From JARRPM01 sp963792815 (GTDB lineage Bacteria; Pseudomonadota; Gammaproteobacteria; Pseudomonadales; Halieaceae), in the NCBI GenBank assembly GCA_963792815.1, contig CAWBXR010000004.1:62001-126000 (forward strand): DNA of 64,000 nt. Reading direction: 5' to 3'. Below, piece after piece: positions 18,521-27,335 of the stretch; position 1 is the first letter of the stretch, and each line of letters begins with the position of its first letter. The position numbers and the translations under genes are program-made. Below the pieces are notes generated by a model. The model saw only the letters and a program-made list of their open reading frames with translations, was not told the DNA's origin and ran no database searches.

Positions 18521-20199
18521 CTACAGTGCGATCAGAACTCCGGCAGAGCCGGGCTTGGTCTCGTCCAGCATGCGGTCGATCATGTAGAGAATATGCTGGA
18601 TCTGCACGATCAGGTCTCCGCGGAAGTTGCGGGGCAGGTTGCCTTCGCCCGGGTACCGCAGGGTTGCCCACAAACACAAGCTTGTTATCCAGGTCGAACA
18701 GGCACTGGTCGTACTGGACGTCGTTCGACACGGTTTCCAGCAGCTTGATATACTGGCGCTTCGCGGTGCTGTAGCGACCGGTATCAAACGCATCCGGTGG
18801 CACGTCTTGGCTCGGGATTTGACGGCCTTGTTCTCTACGCTTGTCGACGCAGGCATCGGTCTGCGAGAATGGTGGCATTCAACTGCGTGATAGCGCTCGC
18901 GGGTGATAGCCGACGTAGGGCGCGTTCTCGATGTGGCGCAGGTCATAGGCCAGGAAGGAGAAGCGCGACGAGCCACCGCGGGAGCTGCCGCAGGCGAAGG
19001 TTACGTCCTGGATCTCACTCACCAGGTCGCCCTGAGCGTCGAGCACCGGGATCTCCGGCCGTGGAGGTTTTCGGCAACCAGGCGACAACCGGGCGCTTGC
19101 TCTTTTCCGCTGCAAGGCAATTGTAATCATCGTCGGTATCGTTAGCCGCGATCAGTTCCAGCACTGAAGTGATAACTGTCAGCTGGCTGTTGACGTTGAC
19201 CAACTCGAAGGTGGGTTGTCCGCCAAAGGCCGGATTGGGCGTGCCGCACAGGTGAGCGGGGATCTTTGGGCCAGTTACGGGAGCTGGCGTGTTGTCGAGG
19301 GGAAAGCCGAGGTCCAGGATATCATCGTTCACTCCAGGGGGGATGGCGTCGACACTGGTATTGCCGCAACTCGCCCGCGGGTCGACGATGGTTTGTACGC
19401 TTGCGCTGAATGACCCATTTACATCCGGCGAATTCTTGACGGACAACGTGAATCCGTCGGCCAATTGAATGACGCAGCCAGCGGTGTTGTTTCCCTCGGT
19501 ACCGGTGCACTCCTGGGTGTTGACGACAATGGGCTCGGCGCCGATATATCCGCCGTTTTCATCCAAATAGGGAACGCCCAGGGCGAAGCCAGTCGGGTTG
19601 AGTGGCTCCCAGTCAGTTTCATTGGCGTCTGATCCGCCTACTACAATCGGGTTGGCGCCGAGCTCATCGAGGGTGTAGGTAATCGAGCGTACGAAGTAGT
19701 CCGAGCTGTCGTTCGTGCCAGCGGGGTCTTCATAAGGCAGGGCGGTAAACACAAGATACCTGAACGGGGCGCTCGGATTGGTTCCCACAACAATATCCGG
19801 GATAGGCCCGAAGCTATTTGTAACCAGTTCAAAATTGGATGCGCCCACCAAATTGCCGAAACCATCAAAGGCCTCCCATTTGCCCCTCTCGCCACTGCGT
19901 TCATTAGGGAACAAATTGGAGACAACTACAGTTGCCAGAATTGCCTCTGCACCAAAATCCACCGCTATAGCTTCGGTATTAACGGTGCCTGATTGATGAT
20001 TTATCTGGCTCGGTACCTGCCCAGCGGGCGTGGCGCCTTCTACACCGATACCATTGGTTTGAAATGTAATCTCACCGTCTGCAGCGAGGACCGCGCCGCT
20101 GCCGGCAATCACCACGGCGCCGAGCAGCATCACCGCGCGACACAGCGCTTTGCCCGGGCCAATCCCGGAGCGCTTCGTATTGTTTTTTTCACTAGCCAT
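18521..20199 (-). pseudogene. Secreted protein of unknown function, frameshifted
   Basis: The product would be about 555 residues. It begins with a basic N terminus and a long signal peptide (CRAVMLLGAVVIAGSGAVLAADG), so it is exported. The first 370 residues are an Asp/Asn- and Gly-rich beta-like sequence with scattered cysteines (for example NTQECTG and HLCGTPNP). The frame shifts near 19070, then near 18910, 18865 and 18665. The rejoined C terminus includes VTFACGSSRGGSSRF, QYIKLLETVSNDVQYDQC and IQHILYMIDRMLDETKPG before the stop. I do not recognise the family. The clean terminator after the rejoined stop supports the full-length reconstruction. Confidence 0.6.
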
Positions 20200-20854
20200 T
20201 TTTGACTCCTGGTCGGCATTGTCGCCGGTTTACCTGAGGGCCGGTCTGGCCCTGTTCGATTGAATAGATGACGCGTCCTCGGCAGCCTTTGCCCCCGCAT
20301 CGGATTGCCTCGGCCCGGCGAGTAAAGCGGGTGACGCCGGGGCAAATCCATAAGTTGGAGAGCAAGATTTATACCATTCGGAGCCGTCAGCAGCGGGTCA
20401 AAACCCGGGTCAGAAGGAGTATAGACCCAAAATCGAGAGAGCAGATACGTTCCTGTCAACTGAAAATCGTCGTTTTGGCCACTTTGCATTTTCCGTAGAG
20501 TCCCGGGCGGGGCTCGCGAAACCCAGGACCGACGCGGCCCGGGGGCCCTGTCTGTGGCTGGCGCCCGGGGGCGGGGGATACTCGCAGCGCTGACTAGGAT
20601 GGATCCCCTGCACCAACTGACGCTCAGAAAGCACAGCTCAAAAAGGTGGGCGGAACTGTGAACCAGTTCCCCGTCGCGCCCCAACTTGGGGCGCCTGTGG
20701 TCCGGTTTGATGCCAGTTTCATCCCTATGGCGTTCGTTAACAGCCACTTGATTGGCTATTTACTGTCGATTTATTTTACACAGGGGCGGTTTGGCCTGTT
20801 GGCTCGAATATTGCCTTTAGAGCCTGTTCCCCCGGCAAAACAGGCAGCTAATTT
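20200..20854. other. 655-base non-coding stretch
   Basis: No credible coding region is visible; the short open frames here have no family resemblance and mixed codon use. It separates the divergent secreted-protein and amidotransferase-like genes, so promoters for both should lie here. On the minus strand TTGACA (around 20458) and TATACT (around 20421) are present but about 30 bases apart, too far for a sigma-70 promoter. A GC-rich palindromic patch occurs near 20537-20550. Confidence 0.4.
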
Positions 20855-22252
20855 GTGAAAACCCCTCTCGACCCCGCGGCCATGCAGGCCACCTTGTTAC
20901 AGCAAATGGGCTGGCGCACCCGCCCCGGCATTCTCGGCCACCACGCCGCCAGCCCCCAGTCCATCCACGCCCTGCTGGGTTATTTCCTCAACGACCGGGA
21001 CTCACCCACCCCGTTCCCGGGCCGCGACTTCCTTGCGGACGGTGGCCTGTTCGAATGGGGGGTGGCGCCGCCGCTGGAAAAGGTCATCAGTTCGCGGGTT
21101 GAGCTGGATCTGCTGCTGGGGCTGCCGGAGGTGTATCGCCACAGCGTCGCGGTGATCGAGCCCTGGAAAAATGTGGGAATCAACCTGCAGGGAGAGGAGG
21201 TGCGGGCTTCCAAGAATATCGCCTATATCCTGCAGCAGGTGGCGGACGCGGATACCATTCTCTATCCCGTGTGGGAGAGCGGGGTGACCAATTACAAGCG
21301 CCTGGCCAGTATCCTTGCCGCGGGCATCGCCACGGTGGTGCAGGGAGGCAATCCTTCAGTACACGATGCCTCGAGCTTCGATGGCGCCAGCGCCAGCCTG
21401 GAGGATATCCTGAGTCTCACCGACGAGTTGTTGCTGCATCGCTTTCCCAGCAGCGGCCCCAGCATTTTTATCTGCCTGGGGCACCAGCTGGCGGCGGCGT
21501 CCCATATCCGCCTGCTCAAGCGGGCCGTACGCGAGGCGGCCAACCTGGCCCACCTGCCGCTGGATGTCGATGGCACGGCCATTCGCTCCCTGCAGCGGGT
21601 CTGTGAGCGTATCGCCGAGGTCGGGGCGGCCCTGCCGGTCATCAAGAACGGCAAGACGCTGGCGGAAGGCTGGCATGACACCCTGTTCGCGGTGGCGCCG
21701 AATGAGCAGGTGGAAGTGGGCACCCGGCGCCTGCTGCCCTATCGCCGGCGCGGTGGCAGCGAGCACATACCCGGTGAGTTGCACGAGGCCCATGCCCTGG
21801 TCGCGGACGACCTGGAGGGCGTCATCGACACCATGCTGAAAATGGAGCGGGACCTGCGTATCGAAATGTTCCACAGTGACGAGGTCAACGAGGAGGCCGC
21901 CCTGTTCGCCAACTGGGCGTACAAACTGCTGCACGACACCATCGTGCCCATTCGCTACCAGATAGCGGTGAGCCCGCTGTCGTGGATGCTGAACCTGCCC
22001 TACGCCGTGGAAATTCTGTCCCAGACCGCGGTGGACGAGACCAACTGGACCGAGGTCTCCACCACCTGCATCTACTACAAGGACTGGGAAACCCATACCA
22101 TCCGCCGTTCCTTCTCCTGCCAGTTCCACCCGGAACTGATGGCGGATATCCGTGACATCGGCAAGCGGGATGGTCCGCGCTACGCCGAACTCAAGGACAA
22201 CGACGGGGTGCGGCTGCTGGTGCGCCTGCTCTACCACGGCATGCAGGAGTAA
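20855..22252 (+). CDS. Class I glutamine amidotransferase-like protein
   Basis: A 465-residue soluble protein starting at a GTG. It shows the marks of a class I amidotransferase fold: a nucleophile elbow with Cys207 in FICLGHQLAA, and His425/Glu427 in SCQFHPEL, together a full Cys-His-Glu triad. The distance between Cys and His is about 218 residues, far more than the 80-90 usual in these domains, so there is a large insertion, and about 190 residues precede the elbow. I do not recognise a named family. It may release ammonia from glutamine for an unidentified synthetase, or be a hydrolase of gamma-glutamyl bonds. It lies alone. Confidence 0.65.
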   Translation: MKTPLDPAAMQATLLQQMGWRTRPGILGHHAASPQSIHALLGYFLNDRDSPTPFPGRDFLADGGLFEWGVAPPLEKVISSRVELDLLLGLPEVYRHSVAVIEPWKNVGINLQGEEVRASKNIAYILQQVADADTILYPVWESGVTNYKRLASILAAGIATVVQGGNPSVHDASSFDGASASLEDILSLTDELLLHRFPSSGPSIFICLGHQLAAASHIRLLKRAVREAANLAHLPLDVDGTAIRSLQRVCERIAEVGAALPVIKNGKTLAEGWHDTLFAVAPNEQVEVGTRRLLPYRRRGGSEHIPGELHEAHALVADDLEGVIDTMLKMERDLRIEMFHSDEVNEEAALFANWAYKLLHDTIVPIRYQIAVSPLSWMLNLPYAVEILSQTAVDETNWTEVSTTCIYYKDWETHTIRRSFSCQFHPELMADIRDIGKRDGPRYAELKDNDGVRLLVRLLYHGMQE

Positions 22253-22361
22253 ACGCCTGGCCGCCTTTCTATACCCGCGACGGGAGTTTGGGAAGCGGTG
22301 TCCGCAGGCGGATAATCCAGGACTACAATAGGCCCTGTATCCTCAGCTGCGGCAGTTTCCC

Positions 22362-23370
22362 ATGACACAACCCGCTTTTGGCTGGCGTCACAACTACGCC
22401 ATGATCAACAACATCCAGATGCACTATGTGGAGCAGGCTGCGCAGTCCGCCGCCGGCGACAAGGGCACGGTGGTGTTCTGTCACGGCTTTCCCGATGCTG
22501 TGGTTCAGCTGGCACCGGCAGATTCCGGTGATCGCCAGCGCCGGCTACCGGGTGATTGCACCGTCCATGCGCGGCATGGGCCAGAGCGAGGCGCCGGATG
22601 AACCAGAGGCCTATGGGGTCGACGAGATCACCGCCGACCTGGTGGGCCTGCTGGACCACTGCGGCGTGGACAAGGCAATTTTCGTCGGCATCGATTTCGG
22701 CGCCTTCGCCATCCAGGACCTCGCCCTGCGCCACCCGGAGCGGGTGCAGGCGATCATCTGCCTGGAGAACCCCGCCGCGCCCCACAACCCGGACAAGCCG
22801 CCCCTCACCGAATACCGCGAGATGGGGGAGCAGCACTTTCTCCACATCGAGTATTTTCGCGAACCGCCCCGGGCCGATATCGAACTCGCCGCCGCCCCGC
22901 GGGAGTTTTTGCGCAAGGTCATGTGGCTACTCAGCGGCGCGGCAAATTATTTCGAGGTATTCAAACACCCCCCGGGCACCAGCTATATCGATGCCATGCC
23001 AGAGCCGCCGCCGTTGCCCTGGCCCTGGCTGAGTGAAGTGGAGCTGGAGTTCTTCGTCTCTGAGTACAGCCAGTCAGGTTTTACCGGCGGTCTCAACTGG
23101 TATCGATCGATGGACATCAAATGGCGCCAGCGCAAACCCTTCGAGGGGGTGCAGAGCCAGGTGCCGGCCTGGTTTATCGGCAGCGAGCGGGACGTGGACC
23201 TGGAGGGCTTTCACGGCGAGGACCCGATCGGCCTGATGCGGGCGATCTTCCCGAATCTGGTCGACGTGAAAATGATCCCGAAATCCGGCCATATGCTGCC
23301 GCTGGAGGCGGCGGATGAGCTGAATGCCGTCCTGCTGGACTATCTCGCCCGAATAAGCACCCATATTTGA
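22362..23370 (+). pseudogene. Epoxide hydrolase-like alpha/beta hydrolase, one frameshift
   Basis: About 335 residues when one frame change near 22498 is repaired. Before the break: the HGFP oxyanion motif in VVFCHGFPD. After it: LWFSWHRQIPVIASAGYRV, then VGIDFGAFAIQDLA with the nucleophile Asp, the cap motif YSQSGFTGGLNWYR that supplies ring-opening tyrosines in soluble epoxide hydrolases, and SGHMLPLE with the catalytic His. All key residues are present, so activity on an epoxide is plausible if the frame is intact in the cell. Haloalkane dehalogenase is less likely because of the cap motif. Confidence 0.82.
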
Positions 23371-23395
23371 GCCCAGCCCGGTCAACCCCGGGTTT

Positions 23396-24835
23396 CTAGA
23401 CTTGCGCTCAAACAGCACGATCGCCTCGCTGTGCCCGGTGTGGGGAAACATGTCCACTGCCGCGGCCCTGCGCAGGGCAAAGCCGGCCTTGGCCAGGATA
23501 GCTGCGTCCCGTGACAGGGTCGCGGGGTGGCAGGAAACATACACCAGCCGCCTTACCCCGGAGCGCGCCAGGGCCTCACAGACCGCTTTCGCCCCCGCCC
23601 TGGGCGGGTCGATCACGGCGATGTCCGCCTTCGGCAGCACCAGTTTTTCCGCCATCAGGTTCAGGGTTTGCGCGCGGATATTGTCCAGGCCATTGCGCGC
23701 GGCGTTGCCGGCTACCCGCTCCGTCATGCCGGCATCGCCTTCAAGCGCGTGGACGACCCCGGCCCGGACGGCCAGTGGCAGGCTGAAGTTGCCGATACCT
23801 GAAAACAGGTCGAGCGCGCATTCGTCAGTGGCAGGCTGCAGCCAGTCGAGGGCGCGCTGCACCAGAGCCTCGTTGATCGCCCAGTGGGTCTGGGTGAAGT
23901 CCCCCGGGCGGTAGGCCAGCTCCAGGGGCTTTGCCTGGTCAGGGCCACCCGATTCCCGGGTTGGCAGCGTAAGTGACAGGCACAGTTCGCCCTCGCAATA
24001 GAGTTCCTGCCAGGGCGCCGTGTCCTCGCCCGTATCGTCCAGCGCATCGTCGTTGCGCGACTTCCTCGACTCGATGAGCCGCACTCGCAGCGCCCTCACC
24101 GGTGCATCGAGCACTGCAGCCCGCAGTGACAGCAGTGCCTTCTCGCCGGGCCGGGCAGCGAAATAACAACACAGCCCGAGCTGGTCGTGGCTGTCGCCGT
24201 CGATCTCGATTTCACGCAGGCCCTGCAACTCCGGTACCTTGTCCAGTAATGCAGGAAGGGTCCTTAGCAGCCGGTTCACCGCGGCGTTTGCCACCGGGCA
24301 GTCGCCGACGATAACCGCCTCCCGCGAGGCCTGCCGCCGCAGACCCAGTGCATAGCCCTTGTCGGGATTGGCGCAGCACGACCAGGCGCAGGCGATGGCG
24401 GTAGCCGCTGGCGTGACTGGTGAGGGGTGAATCCAGCTCGAGACCGGGTGCCAGCGGTTGCAGCAGTCCCAGCAGTTCCGCCGCCTTGTGCTGTTGTTGC
24501 GCGGCGAGTGACCAGTGCTGCAGGGTGCAGCCGCCGCAATCCTGGTACAGGGGACATCCGGGCTCGACCCGTTCCGGGGAGGGTTCGCTGCCCGCCGTCA
24601 GCCCGAGCATGCGGGCCTCGTCATAATCGCGCTTTACCGCGGTGCACTGCACCTGCACCTGCTCACCGCGCAGGGCGCCGCTGACAAAGACGATCTTGCC
24701 CGCCCGGGTGGCAATGCCGCGGCCCTCCCGGCTCATGCGTTCTATCAGCAGTTCATCCTTGCCCCACAGCTTCGGTTGGCCGGGAGGTTTGGACTGCTTT
24801 TGAAAGCGCATGCGCGCAGGGGGTGGTTTGGCCAC
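23396..24835 (-). pseudogene. rlmD: 23S rRNA (uracil-1939-C5) methyltransferase RlmD, frameshifted
   Basis: The N-terminal part holds a TRAM-like domain (ERMSREGRGIATRAGKIVFV) and GCPLYQDCGGCTLQHW, three of the four iron-sulfur cysteines. After a frame change near 24370 come LGLCCYF (the fourth), DLFSGIGNFSLPLA (SAM binding), DPPRAG, YVSCHPATLSRD with the catalytic Cys, and VDMFPHTGHSEAIVLFER. RlmD methylates U1939 of 23S rRNA. The frame should stop soon after LFERK, but as printed it runs on for 320 bases across the opposing hydrolase; a one-base shift would give TAG at 23396. The start may be the GTG at 24835 or the ATG at 24811. This is a housekeeping gene, so two defects point to sequence error. 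Confidence 0.85.
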
Positions 24836-24924
24836 GAAGGGAGTTTCCCGGGGGTGAAGACTGGAAGCCTCACTATAAACCACGGCGGGCCCGGGCCCTA
24901 ACCGCAAGGGTGCTGCGGTACGCC

Positions 24925-27154
24925 TCAGAAGCTGCCGCTGAAAGCCAGGCCGACATAGCGCGGCTTCGCGCGCCTGGCCACCTCGCCTGCACCCACATCC
25001 TGCTTGAATATCAGCGTGTTCTCGTCGAACACGTTGCGCACGATGAGGTCGACCTGCCAGTTCTGGTTCGGCTCGATATAGCTCAGCTGCGCGGTGCTGC
25101 GAAAGAATTCGTCCTGCCGGTCCATGTGAGCTATTCTGCGCCGTAAAGTAAATGTCACCCAGGTAGTCGGTGCGCCACATCAGCGCCAGGCCGCCCCAGC
25201 TGTAGCGGGGACTGGCGTAATTGAGGGCAAGGTAGCCACTGTGCTGTGGGGTGAGGATAGTCCGGTTGCCGTCGAGATTACCGGTCTCTGTTTCGAAATC
25301 CCTGAACTCGGCGCGGGTGTAGGCGTAGGCAAGCTGGGCCTGCCAGGCCGGGTTCAATTGGGCCTGTAACTGGCTCTCGAGTCCGTAGCCGCGAACCCCG
25401 TTGGTATTGACCGTGCGCGCGAGGCCGTTCTCAATCACCTGTATCTGGTAGTCGTCTACATCGTAGGCGTAGCCCCCCAGTTGGTAGCTCAGTTGCTCCG
25501 CCAACACGGCGCCGCGCAGGCCGAGCTCCGCCGACAGCGCCTGTTCCGGGTCGAATACCGACAGTGCCGGTGTCGCCGCTGGCTCGAAACCGCCCGCCTT
25601 GTAACCCTTGCTGACCGAGGCATAGGCATTACTGTTCTGGCCAAGCAGATAGTTGAGGGCCAGCCGCGCTTCCCAGTCATTCCAGTTCTCGTCTATGTGC
25701 TCCCAGCCTTCAGTTGAATATCCCAGCAGGTTGCCGGCGGGGTTCAGCGGCGCCGAATTCAGGGCGTTCAGGGTGGTCGAGACACTGTCTACCGGCGCCG
25801 AGCGATATTTGAAGTCCTTGTCGTCCGCACTGTAGCGCAGGCCGGTGGTGACGCTCAGGCGCGGGTCCAGCGACCAGGTAATGTCGCCGTAGATACCGTA
25901 GCTCAGGTAATCCCCCTGCTGGTAGGACAGCTCTTCCACGCTCTGCTGGCAACTGCCGAACAGAATGTCCGAGGTGGCGTCGCAGAGCTCGAAGTCCGGG
26001 AATGGCAAGCCGAAATCCGCAGGAGAGACCGGGCGACCCGAGAGGATGTTGATATCTGAATAAGTCAGCTCGACCGCAGTACTCACATCCTCGCTGAACA
26101 CGATTGCCCCGGTGACCCAGTCGATATTCTCGCGGGTTCCGGTAAACCGGAATTCCTGGCTCAGGGTCTCGCTTTTGCGATTGATAAAGCCGGCGGTGGT
26201 GAGGAAAACGGCACTGCCATCGACATCGAACAGGTTGGGGCTGTTGTTATTGTGGTAGGACGTCACTGACAGTAGCGAGAATGGCGCATCGGGTTGCCAC
26301 AGTACCCGCAGCTGGCCGTTGGCATTACTGACATCGTCATAGGTACGGGTGTCGAGCGCCAGCCTGTCGTCAAATGGGTCCGGCGGAACATTACCTGCGG
26401 CAGCCAGCGAGGGCACCAGGGTTTCGTAGCCCAGGCCATTGGTATTGGTGCGCTGGTAGCCATAGCTCAGGGTGGTATCGAAGTCGCCCAGCACCGAGCG
26501 CAGTGCGAGGCGGCCGCCCAGGCTGTCCTCGTCGCCGATGTTCTCTCCCAGCCAGCGGTTATCGAGGTCGCCGTCATTGCGGTAGCTGAAGCCGCTGGCG
26601 CGCAACATCAGGCGCTCACCCAGCAGAGGCTGGTTGACGGTGAGCCTGGCGCCGCGGTCGTTATCCTCGCCGGCTTCCAGTGCGTAGCTGCCCTCGAAGC
26701 GGTCCACCGGCTGGTTGTTGTAGATCACGATGGCGCCCGCGGTAGCGTTGCGACCAAACAGGGTGCCCTGGGGGCCCCGCAATACTTCTACCCGGTTCAC
26801 ATCCACCATGGTCAGCGATGTGCTGTTGATGCGCCCGACGTAACTGTCGTCGACGATGACGGCAACACTGGCCTCACCACCTATGCCAAAGCTGTTGGTG
26901 CTGATACCCCGGATGGCGTAAATGGGCGTGCTCACACCCTGCTCCCAGCCACTCAGGCCCGGGGCCAGCGCAGTGAAATCCTCAATGCGGTTCATGCCCT
27001 GGTGTTGCAACTCTTCACCATTGAGCACGGTGATGCTGATCGGGACATCCGTCAGGGATTCTTCCCGGTGCTGGGCTTTTACCAGGACCTCTTCAAGGGC
27101 CTGGCTGGCAGTGGCGACAAACAGTGTGCCCAGAATGATGAACTGGTAACGCAA
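24925..27154 (-). pseudogene. TonB-dependent outer membrane receptor, one frameshift
   Basis: About 740 residues. It begins with a signal peptide (YQFIILGTLFVATASQALE), then EEVLVKAQHREESLTDVPIS, a TonB box and plug start typical of the heme/polysaccharide-like receptor group, followed by VEVLRGPQGTLFGRNATAGA. The barrel runs to the C-terminal strand YVGLAFSGSF ending in Phe, as required for outer membrane insertion. The frame changes near 25130, after LGDIYFTAQN. The start codon appears to be TTG. It would import a siderophore or a hydrophobic nutrient using TonB energy. The strand order places it just upstream of rlmD. Confidence 0.85.
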
Positions 27155-27306
27155 GGTGATGGGGTTCCCGTGGTTGCGGGTTCGGATAATGCCACAGATT
27201 CAGCGTTCTGGGGGCGCTGATTGGTGGGTTATGGTGGACGCACTCGTTACGTCCTGGAACGGCTACTGGATGGTTTGGTGAGCGCCGGCAAGCGGCGCCC
27301 AGGGGG

Positions 27307-27330
27307 CGCGGCCGGATTTGGCCGCGTTTT
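27307..27330. terminator. GC-rich hairpin between two TonB receptor genes
   Basis: CGCGGCC (27307-27313) pairs with GGCCGCG (27320-27326) around a 6-base loop. TTTT follows on the plus strand, but both flanking genes are on the minus strand, where the stem is not followed by T residues. A terminator role is therefore doubtful. Confidence 0.3.
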
Positions 27331-27335
27331 GGAGC

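Noticed and set aside
20421..20463. TTGACA and TATACT on the minus strand upstream of the secreted-protein gene
   Set aside because: The two boxes are about 30 bases apart, far from the 17 expected, so no sigma-70 promoter is called.
20646..20858. A 70-residue plus-strand frame before the amidotransferase-like gene
   Set aside because: No ribosome site, no family resemblance and AT-rich non-coding-like sequence; it runs into the start of the real gene.
24212..27154. A single 980-residue open frame joining a TonB receptor to the N-terminal part of RlmD
   Set aside because: The receptor's true C-terminal strand lies in another frame and ends at 24925, and RlmD starts at about 24835. The join is a frame-change artefact, not a fusion protein.
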